Assembly (NCBI RefSeq): GCF_001751365.1
Contig: NZ_LJGT01000038.1
Location: 50,466 to 114,465 of the forward strand
Source: Streptomyces abyssalis
GTDB lineage: Bacteria > Actinomycetota > Actinomycetes > Streptomycetales > Streptomycetaceae
Direction: 5' to 3'
Length of the DNA: 64,000 bases
Positions 8,758 through 17,947 of this stretch are shown piece after piece (position 1 is the first letter of the stretch; every line of letters starts with the position of its first letter). The notes beneath the pieces were generated by a model. That model worked only from the letters and a program-made list of their open reading frames with translations. It had not been told where the DNA came from and ran no database searches. A program made the translations under genes and the position numbers.

Positions 8758-9506
8758 CCCATCAGGCAGACCACGAGCGCCGCGAGCGGGAGGGCCGCGG
8801 CCCCCGTCCACTGGGCGCGCGTCGCGTTCACGTCGTCGATGACGGGCATCGTGCCCGTGTAGCCGCGGCTGACCATGGCGAGATGGACCCGCTCGCCTCG
8901 CTCGTAGGAGCGGATGAAGAGCGCCCCCGCGGACTTCGCCAGCACGCCCCACTGCCGTACGCCGCGCGCGCTGAAGCCACGTGAGAGACGCGCGATGCGC
9001 ATCCTGCGCATCTCGTCCGCGATGACGTCGCCGTAACGGATCATGAAGGAGGCGATCTGCACGAGCAGCGGCGGCAGCCTCAACCGCTGCAGCCCGAGCA
9101 GGAGTTCGCGCAGTTCCGTCGTCGAGGCGAGCAGCACCGAGGCGGCGACGCCGAGTGTGCCCTTGGCGAGGATGTTCCAGGCCCCCCACAGTCCCGACGA
9201 GGACAGCGACATCCCCTGCACTTCCACGTAGGGGCCCCGCGCCACGAACGGCATCAGCAACGCGAAGGCCACGAACGGCACTTCGACCAGCATGCGCTTC
9301 AGCAGATGCCCGTACGGAACCCGCCCGGCCCGGGCCACGGCGGCGAGCAGCACCGCGTACAGCGCGAACGCCCACATCGCCTCGCGCGGCGTGGAGACGA
9401 CGACGAGCACGAAGCAGAAGACCGCGGCGAGCTTGCAGTGCGGGGGCAGCGCGTGCACGGGGGAATGCCCGTGCAGATAGAGCTTGTGCGCATGGCCCGC
9501 ACCCAT
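8745..9506 (-). CDS. cbiQ: CbiQ/NikQ-type transmembrane coupling protein (253 aa)
   Basis: The T-component of a nickel/cobalt ECF importer, linking the substrate-binding membrane protein to the ATPase. It shows several hydrophobic segments (around residues 25-55, 75-90, 110-125 and the C-terminus) and the two short Ala-Arg-Gly cytoplasmic coupling motifs expected in CbiQ (ARLSRGFSARG and MVSRGYTGTMP). The ATG at 9506 lies one base after the CbiMN stop codon. Length is normal for the family. Confidence 0.9.
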   Translation of the reverse strand: MGAGHAHKLYLHGHSPVHALPPHCKLAAVFCFVLVVVSTPREAMWAFALYAVLLAAVARAGRVPYGHLLKRMLVEVPFVAFALLMPFVARGPYVEVQGMSLSSSGLWGAWNILAKGTLGVAASVLLASTTELRELLLGLQRLRLPPLLVQIASFMIRYGDVIADEMRRMRIARLSRGFSARGVRQWGVLAKSAGALFIRSYERGERVHLAMVSRGYTGTMPVIDDVNATRAQWTGAAALPLAALVVCLMGWAL

Positions 9507-9507
9507 G

Positions 9508-10764
9508 TCAGACGGCTTCTTGCCCGCTCGGGCCGCCGGCGCCGCTCGCCCCGCTCGGGGTCCCGGCGGCCTGCGGCGCGTTCGCCTCCCGCCGGCGGCG
9601 CACCGCGAAGAAGACGCTGCTGCCCGCCGCGAGGGTGGCCCCCGCGCCGATGACGCCGGCGAGTCCGCCGGAGAGACGGGGGTCCGTGATGCCGCCGACG
9701 CCGTAGTCCGCGAGGGGTGAGTCCTTGGCCGCGTGATCCTCGGCCTTCTTGTCGATCCCGTTGTCGGCGGCGACCTTCTCCAGGCCGTCCGGGCTGCCCG
9801 ACGCGTAGAAGCTGACGACGCCCGCGCAGATCACGGTCGCGGCCATACCGCCCAGCCACAGACCGCGGTTGGTGCGGGCGGGAGAGGCGGAACGGCCGTC
9901 GGGACGCACGGAGGCCGCGGAAGCCGCGGCGGTTTCGCCGACGGGCGCCGCCGCGGACCCGTCCGGGGAGCCGGTCGCGGCACCGGCGGGGGAACCGGCC
10001 GGACGCGGGACCGTGCCGTCACCCGGAGCCGCCACCCGAGTCGTACGGACCTCGAGCGGCCGGGCGGCGAACTCCCTCGCCCCGTACACGAGATCGGGAC
10101 GCACCGCGATCACCGCGCCGACCGTGGCCGCCGTGATCAGCGCCTCGCCGATGCCGATCAGCACATGCACACCGGTCATCGCGGCGAAGACCTTGCCCAG
10201 TTCGACGTCCGCGGTGCCGCCGACCGCGTACAGCCCGGTGAAGGCGATCGCCGACGCGGGCACCGAGACGAGTGCCGCCGCGAACGAGGCGCCGGTGACG
10301 GATCCCCTGCCGTTGGGCAGGACACGCAGCAGCGCCCGCAGGATGCCGTAGGCGACGAGGACCGTGACGACGCCCATGACCAGGATGTTCACGCCGAGTG
10401 CGGTCAGCCCGCCGTCCGCGAAGAGCACGCCTTGCATCAGCAGTACGACGGAGACGCACAGCACCCCCGTATAGGGGCCGACGAGTATCGCGGCCAGCGC
10501 ACCTCCCAGCAGGTGGCCGCTGGTGCCCGCCGCGACCGGGAAGTTGAGCATCTGAACGGCGAAGATGAACGCCGCGACGAGCCCGGCGAGGGGCGCCGTA
10601 CGCTCACCGCCCACACCGTCCCCCTGCCCCCGGCGGGACCCCAGGGCCGCCACACCGCCGAGTTCGCGGCGCGCGCCGCGCAGCGAGACCGCGACCGCAC
10701 CCGCCGCGACCGCGCCCGCGGCGACGGACACAGGGGCGTTGATGAATCCGTCGGGCACATGCAT
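9508..10764 (-). CDS. cbiM: CbiM-CbiN (PDGLE) fusion, metal-binding component of nickel/cobalt importer (418 aa)
   Basis: Substrate-specific membrane component of the ECF importer. The mature N-terminus begins MHVPDGFIN, in which Met1, His2 and the following backbone co-ordinate the metal in CbiM/NikM. Seven or so hydrophobic segments follow to about residue 240. A low-complexity linker (about 255-320) leads into a CbiN-like PDGLE domain (SGSPDGLEKVA) with one membrane helix on each side. The two are separate genes in many bacteria and fused here. The start codon has GGAG at good spacing. The Nur box 71-87 bp upstream argues for nickel rather than cobalt. Confidence 0.9.
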   Translation of the reverse strand: MHVPDGFINAPVSVAAGAVAAGAVAVSLRGARRELGGVAALGSRRGQGDGVGGERTAPLAGLVAAFIFAVQMLNFPVAAGTSGHLLGGALAAILVGPYTGVLCVSVVLLMQGVLFADGGLTALGVNILVMGVVTVLVAYGILRALLRVLPNGRGSVTGASFAAALVSVPASAIAFTGLYAVGGTADVELGKVFAAMTGVHVLIGIGEALITAATVGAVIAVRPDLVYGAREFAARPLEVRTTRVAAPGDGTVPRPAGSPAGAATGSPDGSAAAPVGETAAASAASVRPDGRSASPARTNRGLWLGGMAATVICAGVVSFYASGSPDGLEKVAADNGIDKKAEDHAAKDSPLADYGVGGITDPRLSGGLAGVIGAGATLAAGSSVFFAVRRRREANAPQAAGTPSGASGAGGPSGQEAV

Positions 10765-10834
10765 GACGCCACTCCGCTTCTCGGCTCGGCCTGCTCTTGC
10801 GGCCACTACACAACCGTTCGATGATAGGGGCTTC

Positions 10835-10851
10835 CTGCAAATGGATTGCAA
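10835..10851. promoter_or_regulatory. Nur box (nickel-responsive operator) upstream of the CbiMN-Q-O operon
   Basis: The sequence cTGCAA-ATGGA-TTGCAA matches the Streptomyces Nur box as I know it (tTGCaa-N5-ttGCAA), bound by the Fur-family nickel sensor Nur. It lies upstream of the importer start at 10764, near a possible promoter element (GATGATAGG, 10820-10828). Expected effect: repression of the importer when nickel is plentiful. Confidence 0.75.
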
Positions 10852-11037
10852 GAGCGCCCATGTCGCTCGAAATGCCCGAAGGCGGCCCGGTGTTCACAGG
10901 AGACCGGAACGGGGCAGCCTGTGGCACACCTCACCCTGCATTTCCGGTGACTCCCGGCCCTCCCCGAGCGTCTCTCAGGGGGAAAGGGCTACACGGAGCG
11001 GTGCGGCCGGTGCCGCCCGACGACATAGGAGCAGAGG

Positions 11038-11451
11038 ATGTCCGCAGTCTTCGATCACCCCGTGACGGCCCGACTCATCGCCGAACCGCCCGCGACCAGG
11101 GAACTCAGCGCAGTTCTCCGCTACGACGACGCCGATCCGCTCGCCGTCCGCATCGTCTTCCCCGCCGACGCGTCCCTGGACGGCGCGGAGGTCGCCTGGG
11201 CCTTCGCCCGTGAGCTGCTCGACGCCGGTCTGCACGGTCCCGCCGGAGAGGGCGATGTGCACGTGTGGCCGCGTGACGGCTCCCGCACGGTGATCGAACT
11301 GCTCTCCAAGGAGGGCGTCGCCGTCGTCGAGTTCGACAGCGGGGATCTGCGCAGTTTCCTGCTGCGTTCCTACGACGCGGTCGCCGCCGGGCAGGAGCAC
11401 GGCGAGACCGACGTGGAGATGGGCCTGGCCGCCCTGCTGCGCGGCGTCTGA
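11038..11451 (+). CDS. SsgA-like sporulation/cell-division protein (137 aa)
   Basis: Member of the SsgA-like protein (SALP) family, found only in morphologically complex actinomycetes and used to place septa and guide peptidoglycan synthesis during sporulation. Family marks are the LRYDDADPLAVRIVF core, WAFARELLDAGL, VHVWPRDGSRTVIELLS and the C-terminal SFLLRSYDAVAAG. Length is normal (130-140 aa). The start follows AGGAGCAGAGG. It stands alone; which SALP subgroup (A-G) it belongs to cannot be decided by eye. Confidence 0.9.
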   Translation: MSAVFDHPVTARLIAEPPATRELSAVLRYDDADPLAVRIVFPADASLDGAEVAWAFARELLDAGLHGPAGEGDVHVWPRDGSRTVIELLSKEGVAVVEFDSGDLRSFLLRSYDAVAAGQEHGETDVEMGLAALLRGV

Positions 11452-11784
11452 CCGTCCCCTACGGCCGTACGGCCCTCCTCCCGCCGTTGCCCGGCCGTCC
11501 GAACGCCCCGTCCGGCGCCGCCCTCGCCCGGACTCCCGGAACCTTCCGCTCTCATGCCGCCGCCGCTCACGAGTTGCCGCCACGCGGACCTGCTCGAACC
11601 ATGGCATTCATGGCCATGCGTCACGATCCGCCGCCGTCACGTGCCGGAGCCGCACGCAGCACCCGTCCCTCCCCCGGGCTCCGTCTGGGTGGGGGTCCCC
11701 CCGGCTCTGCCAGGGGGAGTGCCCCCAGGACCGCAGCCGCTGGCCCCCCGTCGCTGGGCTCCGCACGGCTGACCGGGGGCGGCA
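11452..11784. other. intergenic region between the SsgA-like gene and tricorn gene
   Basis: No convincing gene. It holds a GC-rich imperfect hairpin (CCCCCCGGC 11697-11705, TCT loop, GCCAGGGGG 11709-11717) of a kind seen repeatedly between Streptomyces genes, which may terminate the SsgA-like transcript. The promoter of the tricorn gene should lie after it, but I cannot pick it out. Confidence 0.45.
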
Positions 11785-14700
11785 GTGCCTGACGACGACG
11801 CCGCACAGCCGCCGTATCTGCGCTTTCCGCATCTGCAGCGCGACCTCGTCTGCTTCGTCGCGGAGGACGACGTCTGGGTCGCGCCGCTCACGCCGGGGGC
11901 CCCGGGAGGCGGGCGCCCAGGAGCGGCCCGAGCGGCAGGCGGCCGGGACCACGGACGGGGACGGGCCTGGCGGCTGACGGTCGACCGCACCCGCGTCACC
12001 TGCCCCCGCTTCTCTCCCGACGGCGAACGGATCGCCTTCACCTCCTGGCGAAGCCTCGACCCCGAGATCCACGTCGTCCCCGTGGACGGCGGACCCGCGC
12101 GCCGCCTGACGTACTGGGGCGCACCTGAGGCGCGCGTGTGCGGCTGGACGCCCGAGGGCGACGTGCTGGCCGTCTCCTCACATGAACAGCCGTTCCACTA
12201 CCGGACGTGGTCCTACCGCCTGCCGACCGACGGCAGCCCCGGCAGCCGCCTCCCCTGGGGTCCGGTCGCCGACATCGCCGTCGCGGAACTCGGCGGCGTA
12301 CGCCGCACCCTGCTGCTGACGGGCAAGCCGCCGCACGACCCGGCCGCCTGGAAGCGCTACCGGGGCGGCGCCACGGGACGGCTGTGGCTGCACGGCGAGC
12401 GGCTGCTGCCCGAACTGGAGGGACATCTCGACTCGGTGATGTTCGTGGGCCACGGCACCCGCATCGCCTTCCTCTCCGACCACGAAGGCGTCGGCAATCT
12501 CTACTCCTGCCGTCCGGACGGGACCGACCTGCGCCGGCACTCCGACCACGCCGACTTCTACGCCCGCAACGCCGCCGGCGACGGCCACCGCGTCGTCTAT
12601 CAGTGCGGCGGCGACCTGTGGCTCGTCGACGACTTCTCCCCGTCCGGCAGACCGCGCCGGCTGGACATCACGCTGGGCGGACCGCGGGCCGGACGCCGCA
12701 CGTACCAGATCCCCGCCGCCGCCAACCTCGACGCCCTCGCGGCCGACGCCACGGGGCGTGCCAGCGCGGTGTGCGTGCGGGGCAGCCTCTACTGGCTCAC
12801 GCACCGGGACGGCCCGGCCCGCGCCATCTCCGACACCCCGGGTGTACGGGTGCGGATGCCGCACATGCTCGGCGGCACGGGGAAGATCGCGTACGTCACG
12901 GACGCGGCGGGCGAGGACGCCGTCGAGATCGCGGATCTGCCGCGTGCGACGCGTACGGGCCCGCCCCGGCGGATCGCCGCGGGGATGCTGGGGCGGGTGC
13001 GCGAACTGGCCTCGGCGCCCGACGGGCGGACGCTCGCCGTCGCGAGCCACGACGGGCGGCTGCTGCTGGTCGACGTCAGCGGGCTCACCGGAGCGGAAGA
13101 CGTGAACGGCACAGGAACCGGTGCCGGGACCGGCACGGAAACCGGCACGGAAGCCGGCACGGAGGAGGACGCGGCGGAGGGTGACGAAAGCGGCGAAGGG
13201 GTCCGCGAGCTCATCCGGTCGGAGAACGGCCCCGTCCACGACCTGTCGTTCTCGCCGGACTCACGCTGGCTCACCTGGGCACACCCCGGCGTGGGCCGCT
13301 CGCTGAGCCAGATCAAGATCGCGCAGCTGGAGACCGGGAACCTCATCGACGTCACCGACGGCCGGTTCGAGGACGAACAGCCGGTCTTCACCCGGGACGG
13401 CCGCTATCTGGCGTTCCTCTCCTGGCGCGGCTTCGACCCCGTGTACGACGTGCACACCGGCGACCTCTCCTTCCCGCTCGGCTGCCGTCCCTATCTCGTA
13501 CCGCTGTCGTCCGCGACGCCGTCCCCGTTCGCCCTCGCCCCCGAGGGCCGCCCGGCCGCCGGCGGACTGGACCCGCAGGACCCCGTGGCCGGTGAGGACG
13601 GCCCCGTGCTCGTGGAGGCCGAGGGGCTGGCGAGCAGGGTGACGCCGTTCCCGGTGACGGCTTCCAAGTACTCGTCGCTCGCGGCCGTCAGCGGCGGCGG
13701 GCTGATCTGGCTGCGCCATCCGATCTCCGGCGCGCTGGGCGAGACCTTCGCCAACCCGGCCGACACCTCGGGGCGTCCCACCCTCGAACACTTCGATCCG
13801 GCCACGGCGAAGCGCACCGAACTCAGCGAGGACGCCGACTGGTTCTCCCTCAGCGGCGACGGATCGAGGATCGTGGTGGGCGACGACGACGAGCTGCGTG
13901 CCGTGCCCGCCGCCGAGACGGCCGAGGAGGAGACGACCACCTGGATCGACCTGCGCCGGGTGCTGCACGACGTCGACCCGGCCGCGGAGTGGCGGCAGGC
14001 GTACGAGGAGGCGGGCCGGATCGTACGGGCGTACTTCTGGGAGCCGCGGATGTGCGGCATCGACTGGACGGCGGTGCTCGACCAGTACCGCCCGCTGGTC
14101 CGGCGCGTAGCGTCGCCCGACGAGTTCGCCGACCTGCTGCGCGAGGTCCTCGGGGAGCTGGGCACCTCGCACGCGTACGTCACACCCGCGCGGCGTGACG
14201 AGGGACCGGCCCAGTACCGGCGGCCCATCGGGCTGCTCGGCGCGGACCTCGCCCGTACGCCCTCCGGGGAGTGGCACATCCAGCGCATCCTGCCCGGCGA
14301 CTCCTCCGACTCCAAGGCCCGTTCGCCGCTCGCGGGCACCGGCGTACGGGAGGGTGCGGTGCTCACACACATCGACGGGCGGGAGGTGGACGCGGTGGCC
14401 GGGCCGTGGCCCCTGCTGGCGGCCGCGGGAGGAACGACCGTCGAGCTGGGCTTCACGCAGCCCGAGCCGGAGCCGGGCGGCGACGGCTCCCGCGTCCACG
14501 CGGACGGGAACGGGCGCGCGGGCGGAAGCGGGGACGCCGGCAGCCGAGACGCCGGCCTGGACGGGCGCGCGGACGGGCGCGCGGACGGGCGCGTGGACGG
14601 GAACGGGCGCACGAACCCGGACGGGCAGCCTCCGCGACGGGTGGCCGTCCTGCCCCTCGTCGACGACCGCTCCCTGCGCTACCAGGACTGGGTCGCCCGA

Positions 14701-15360
14701 CGCCGCGCGGTCGTACGGGAGTTGAGCGCGGGCCGGTGCGGCTATCTGCACATCCCCGACATGGGCGGTTCCGGCTGGGCGCAGTTCAACCGCGATCTGC
14801 GGATGGAGGTCTCACGCCCGGCGCTGATCATCGACGTACGAGGCAACGCGGGCGGCCACATCAGCGAACTGGTGGTCGAGACGCTGACCCGGACCATCCT
14901 CGGGTGGGACCTGACACGGGACGCCCAACCCGTCAGCTACGCGGGCAACGCGCCGCGCGGCCCGGTCGTCGCGCTCGCCGACGAGATGACCTCCTCCGAC
15001 GGCGACATGATCACCGCGGCCTTCCGGCTCCTCGGCCTGGGCCCCGTGGTCGGCGCGCGCACCTGGGGCGGCGTCGTCGGCGTGACGGGACGGCACCGGC
15101 TCGTCGACGGCACGACGATCACGGTGCCGATGCACGCCGCCTGGTTCGACGCGTACGGGTGGTCGGTGGAGAACCACGGCATCGCCCCGGACATCGAGGC
15201 CGTGCGTTCACCGGTGGAGTGGGCGGAGGGGCGGCCCTCGGTGCTGGAGAGGGCCGTACGCACGGCGCTCGATCTGCTCGAACGGCACCCGGCCGCCGTA
15301 CCGCCGGACTACGCCCGCGTCCCCGATCTGAGCCGCCCGGCGTTGCCGCCTCGCGGCTGA
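11785..15360 (+). CDS. tricorn protease homologue (1191 aa)
   Basis: Large cytoplasmic serine peptidase that degrades oligopeptides downstream of the proteasome. The order is two beta-propeller regions (about 1-330 and 350-680, with repeated FSPDGERIAF and FSPDSRWLTW blades), a PDZ-like domain with the catalytic His in GELGTSHAYV, then the C-terminal catalytic domain with IDVRGNAGG and the nucleophile region DEMTSSDGDM. It is longer than typical homologues because of two low-complexity inserts: a Gly/Thr/Glu run at about 440-470 and an Asp/Gly/Arg run at about 905-950 between PDZ and catalytic domains. The start is GTG 11785, without a strong ribosome site. Confidence 0.9.
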   Translation: MPDDDAAQPPYLRFPHLQRDLVCFVAEDDVWVAPLTPGAPGGGRPGAARAAGGRDHGRGRAWRLTVDRTRVTCPRFSPDGERIAFTSWRSLDPEIHVVPVDGGPARRLTYWGAPEARVCGWTPEGDVLAVSSHEQPFHYRTWSYRLPTDGSPGSRLPWGPVADIAVAELGGVRRTLLLTGKPPHDPAAWKRYRGGATGRLWLHGERLLPELEGHLDSVMFVGHGTRIAFLSDHEGVGNLYSCRPDGTDLRRHSDHADFYARNAAGDGHRVVYQCGGDLWLVDDFSPSGRPRRLDITLGGPRAGRRTYQIPAAANLDALAADATGRASAVCVRGSLYWLTHRDGPARAISDTPGVRVRMPHMLGGTGKIAYVTDAAGEDAVEIADLPRATRTGPPRRIAAGMLGRVRELASAPDGRTLAVASHDGRLLLVDVSGLTGAEDVNGTGTGAGTGTETGTEAGTEEDAAEGDESGEGVRELIRSENGPVHDLSFSPDSRWLTWAHPGVGRSLSQIKIAQLETGNLIDVTDGRFEDEQPVFTRDGRYLAFLSWRGFDPVYDVHTGDLSFPLGCRPYLVPLSSATPSPFALAPEGRPAAGGLDPQDPVAGEDGPVLVEAEGLASRVTPFPVTASKYSSLAAVSGGGLIWLRHPISGALGETFANPADTSGRPTLEHFDPATAKRTELSEDADWFSLSGDGSRIVVGDDDELRAVPAAETAEEETTTWIDLRRVLHDVDPAAEWRQAYEEAGRIVRAYFWEPRMCGIDWTAVLDQYRPLVRRVASPDEFADLLREVLGELGTSHAYVTPARRDEGPAQYRRPIGLLGADLARTPSGEWHIQRILPGDSSDSKARSPLAGTGVREGAVLTHIDGREVDAVAGPWPLLAAAGGTTVELGFTQPEPEPGGDGSRVHADGNGRAGGSGDAGSRDAGLDGRADGRADGRVDGNGRTNPDGQPPRRVAVLPLVDDRSLRYQDWVARRRAVVRELSAGRCGYLHIPDMGGSGWAQFNRDLRMEVSRPALIIDVRGNAGGHISELVVETLTRTILGWDLTRDAQPVSYAGNAPRGPVVALADEMTSSDGDMITAAFRLLGLGPVVGARTWGGVVGVTGRHRLVDGTTITVPMHAAWFDAYGWSVENHGIAPDIEAVRSPVEWAEGRPSVLERAVRTALDLLERHPAAVPPDYARVPDLSRPALPPRG
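14553..14612. repeat. in-frame 12-bp repeats in the tricorn gene
   Basis: Four to five tandem copies close to GACGGGCGCGCG encode D-G-R-A type tetrapeptides in the disordered insert before the catalytic domain. The period is a multiple of three, so copy number can change without breaking the frame. Confidence 0.65.
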
Positions 15361-16019
15361 ACGGGTCGCGCTCCCGCGCGGGGGTGCGCCCGCGCCGGAG
15401 CGCCCGCGTCAGAGCATGGCCCGGGCGGGGCTTCGGGCGTACGCGGACCGGCACGGTCCGCGGCGTCGCGGAGCGGCTGCCGCCACGGCGACCGGAACCA
15501 CCCCGCACCGCGCCGGGCGGCACCTTGAGGCAGCGCGCCCCCCGGCAGGACCGTGCGTCCCACGCGCCAGCGCGTCAGCGGCCACAGCACGGCAGCCGGT
15601 AACTCGCCCGCCCCGCAGACGCGTTGCCCCCCGGCACCCGGCCCGGCCGCGGCGCGAGCAAGCGACGCGCACACGCCCGGGCCCGGCTCAGCCGCCCCGG
15701 GGGGTGCGCCCCGCAGCACGCGGCCTTCATCCTCCCCTCAGCCTCAGCCTCCGGCCCGGGCCGGCCCGAGCGAGGATCCGTGGGGGCCCGCGGCTCCCGA
15801 CCGGGAACGCACGACCAGGGCTCGGGCTTCGGCAGCGGTCGACGGCGGCCCGCCGCAGGCAGAGACGCGAGCTTCCCGCCGCAGGCGGGGGTCCGGCCAC
15901 ATGCGGAGGGCCGCGACCAGCGCTGCCGGCAAAGCGCCGACAGGCGGGGCCAGGCGGAACATGAACCCGCGCGACAGCGCACCCCCGTCCGGTGGACCCC
16001 CGCGCGGCAGCGCAGGACG
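15361..16019. other. 659-bp region without a convincing gene
   Basis: All frames that stay open here have Arg/Pro/Ala-dominated shadow composition and no recognisable motif or ribosome site. The stretch is extremely GC-rich and separates the convergent tricorn and SDR genes. It should contain two terminators, but no long perfect hairpin was found. It could be the remains of a decayed gene. Confidence 0.5.
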
Positions 16020-16910
16020 TCAGCGGCGGGCCGCGCGCTCGCCCTCGTCCGCCGCGCCGCCCGCCCCGACCAGACCGGTGCGGGTACCCGTCTCGGCGAG
16101 CCGGGGCTCGAAGCGGCGCATCTCCCGCTGCCCCACCGTGCCGATGACGGGCGGCAGGTAGCCCCGGATGCCCTGCATGCCGCGCAGCCACCACTGCCCG
16201 TACACGTGGCGCGAACGGCGCTCGATCCCCGCCACGATCCGGTCGACGGCCGGGCCCAGCGGGTATGTGCGGTTCGCCGGCCACGGCAGCCGCTTGCGCA
16301 GGTCGCGCATGACCTCGTCCTCGTCGGCGCCGCGCACCATGTCGGTGTCCGTCCAGGACAGGTAGCCGACTCCGACCCGTACGCCCTTGTGGCCGACCTC
16401 CGCGCCCAGGCAGTGGGCGAACGCCTCCACGCCCGACTTCGACGAGCAGTACGCGCTCATCATCGGCGCCGGCGTGATCGCCGCGAGGGAGGCGATCTGC
16501 AGGAAGTACCCGCGGGAGGCGATGAGCCGGGGCAGGAAGGCGCGTCCGGTGACCGCGCCGCCGATGAGGTTGACCTCGATGACGCGGCGCCACGAGACGG
16601 GATCGGAGTCGACGAACGGACCGCCGCTTGCGACACCCGCGTTGGCCACCACCACGTCGACCTTGCCGAACCGCTCCCCGACCTCGCCCGCGATGCGGGT
16701 CATGGCCTCGTGGTCGGTGACGTCGCCGTGCCAGTACTCGGACTCCGTGCGAAGCGACTCGCTGACCTTCTTCAACTCGTCCGGCTCCAGGCCGATCAGC
16801 GCGACCTTCGCCCCCCGCGCGGAGAGCTTCCGCGCCAGCAGCTCGCCGACACCGCGGGCCGCTCCGGTGACGACCGCGACCTGGCCCTCCAGGTTCCGAC
16901 GTCCGCTCAC
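16020..16910 (-). CDS. SDR-family oxidoreductase, third gene of a monooxygenase operon (296 aa)
   Basis: Classical short-chain dehydrogenase/reductase. The NAD(P) fold has VVTGAARGVGELLARKL, the NAG motif is in VVVANAGVAS, the catalytic Ser is in QIASLAA, and Y-x-x-x-K is in SAYCSSKSG. The C-terminus carries an extra segment with WWLRGMQGIRGYLPP, often seen in SDRs linked to lipid or steroid oxidation. The GTG start overlaps the upstream hydrolase stop (GTGA). It probably oxidises or reduces an alcohol/ketone made or released by its operon partners. Confidence 0.85.
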   Translation of the reverse strand: MSGRRNLEGQVAVVTGAARGVGELLARKLSARGAKVALIGLEPDELKKVSESLRTESEYWHGDVTDHEAMTRIAGEVGERFGKVDVVVANAGVASGGPFVDSDPVSWRRVIEVNLIGGAVTGRAFLPRLIASRGYFLQIASLAAITPAPMMSAYCSSKSGVEAFAHCLGAEVGHKGVRVGVGYLSWTDTDMVRGADEDEVMRDLRKRLPWPANRTYPLGPAVDRIVAGIERRSRHVYGQWWLRGMQGIRGYLPPVIGTVGQREMRRFEPRLAETGTRTGLVGAGGAADEGERAARR

Positions 16911-17947
16911 GGCGTCTCCTCCTTCGTCTTCCGCATCTGGGTCTGCCTGTCCGGTTCCGTGTCCGTACGCGTGCCGGTGGGCGTCCGCGTACCCGTGCCC
17001 GTGCCCGTGCCGCCGGGGGCCGCCGCGTCCGTGAGGTGCTCCCGTACGAGAGCGCGCAGCACCCCGCTCACCTCCGAGGGCGTCTCGACGGGTGTCATGT
17101 GGCCGCGCCGCGGCAGCTCGTGCAGGCCGGCGCAGTGCGGCAGCGCCTCGGCCATCACGCGCGCGAGTGCCGGGGGCGTCAGCCGGTCGTGGGTGCCGGT
17201 GATCACCGCTGTCGGTGCGCCGAGTGCCCGGACGTTCGTCCCGATGTCGAGCTTCGTGAGCACCGCACCCCAGGCTCCGCGCTCGCGCGGCCGGCACGCG
17301 TGCACGAGCCGGGCGACGGCGGCGAGCTGCTCGGGCGTCGCGTCGGGGCCCATCGTCCCGTACTTCAGCGCCTTCCTCGTGAGCGGCGAGACGGGACCGA
17401 GCGGCAGCCTGGAGAGCAGCAGGAACCGGTGCGCGCGCTCACGCATGCGCTCAGAGCGCAGCGGCAGGACCCGCGCGGACTCCACGAGCCGGTGAGTGCC
17501 GGTGTTGCACAGCATCAGGGCCGCGGCCCGCTGCTCAAAGCCGGGGCGTCCGGCGGCGGCCACGAGGGTCGCCGCTCCCATGGAGTGCCCGCCCAGCACC
17601 GCCCGTTCGCCCGGCGCCAGCGCCTCGTCCAGTACGGCGCACAGGTCGTCCGCAAGGGATGACGGGCCGTAGAGGTGCCCATCCGTACCCGGCGAACGGC
17701 CGTGTCCGCGCTGGTCGTACGTCACGACGCGGTGGCCGCCGGCCGTCAACTCCCGTATGACGGGGGCCCAGAAGGCCGTCGAACAGGTCCAGCCGTGTGC
17801 CAGCACCACGGCCGGGTCCGTATCGCGTCCGTGCACCTCGACGTGGAGCCGGGCCCCGTCGGCGGACGTGGCCGTCAACTCCCGTGCCGCGGGCGGCGGA
17901 TCGTACGGACCGGGTGTCCTGCCCAGCGATGCGGTCAGGCGCGCCAT
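16907..17947 (-). CDS. alpha/beta hydrolase, second gene of the monooxygenase operon (346 aa)
   Basis: Alpha/beta-hydrolase-fold esterase. The oxyanion region is VVLAHGWTCS, the nucleophile elbow is GGHSMGAATL, the acidic residue is probably in GTHDRLTPP, and the catalytic His is in RRGHMTPVE. A Thr/Gly/Arg-rich tail of about 35 residues ends the protein. The start codon shares one base with the stop of the monooxygenase gene (TGATG). Beside a Baeyer-Villiger-type enzyme, the natural inference is hydrolysis of the ester or lactone that it makes. Confidence 0.85.
   Translation of the reverse strand: MARLTASLGRTPGPYDPPPAARELTATSADGARLHVEVHGRDTDPAVVLAHGWTCSTAFWAPVIRELTAGGHRVVTYDQRGHGRSPGTDGHLYGPSSLADDLCAVLDEALAPGERAVLGGHSMGAATLVAAAGRPGFEQRAAALMLCNTGTHRLVESARVLPLRSERMRERAHRFLLLSRLPLGPVSPLTRKALKYGTMGPDATPEQLAAVARLVHACRPRERGAWGAVLTKLDIGTNVRALGAPTAVITGTHDRLTPPALARVMAEALPHCAGLHELPRRGHMTPVETPSEVSGVLRALVREHLTDAAAPGGTGTGTGTRTPTGTRTDTEPDRQTQMRKTKEETP

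Noticed and set aside
10765..10990. Cobalamin riboswitch upstream of the CbiM gene
   Set aside because: I could not find the B12 box or its usual hairpins; the Nur box explains regulation better.
15416..15964. Possible gene in the tricorn-SDR gap
   Set aside because: The translation is dominated by Arg, Pro and Ala, has no ribosome site or motif, and conflicts with other equally poor frames.
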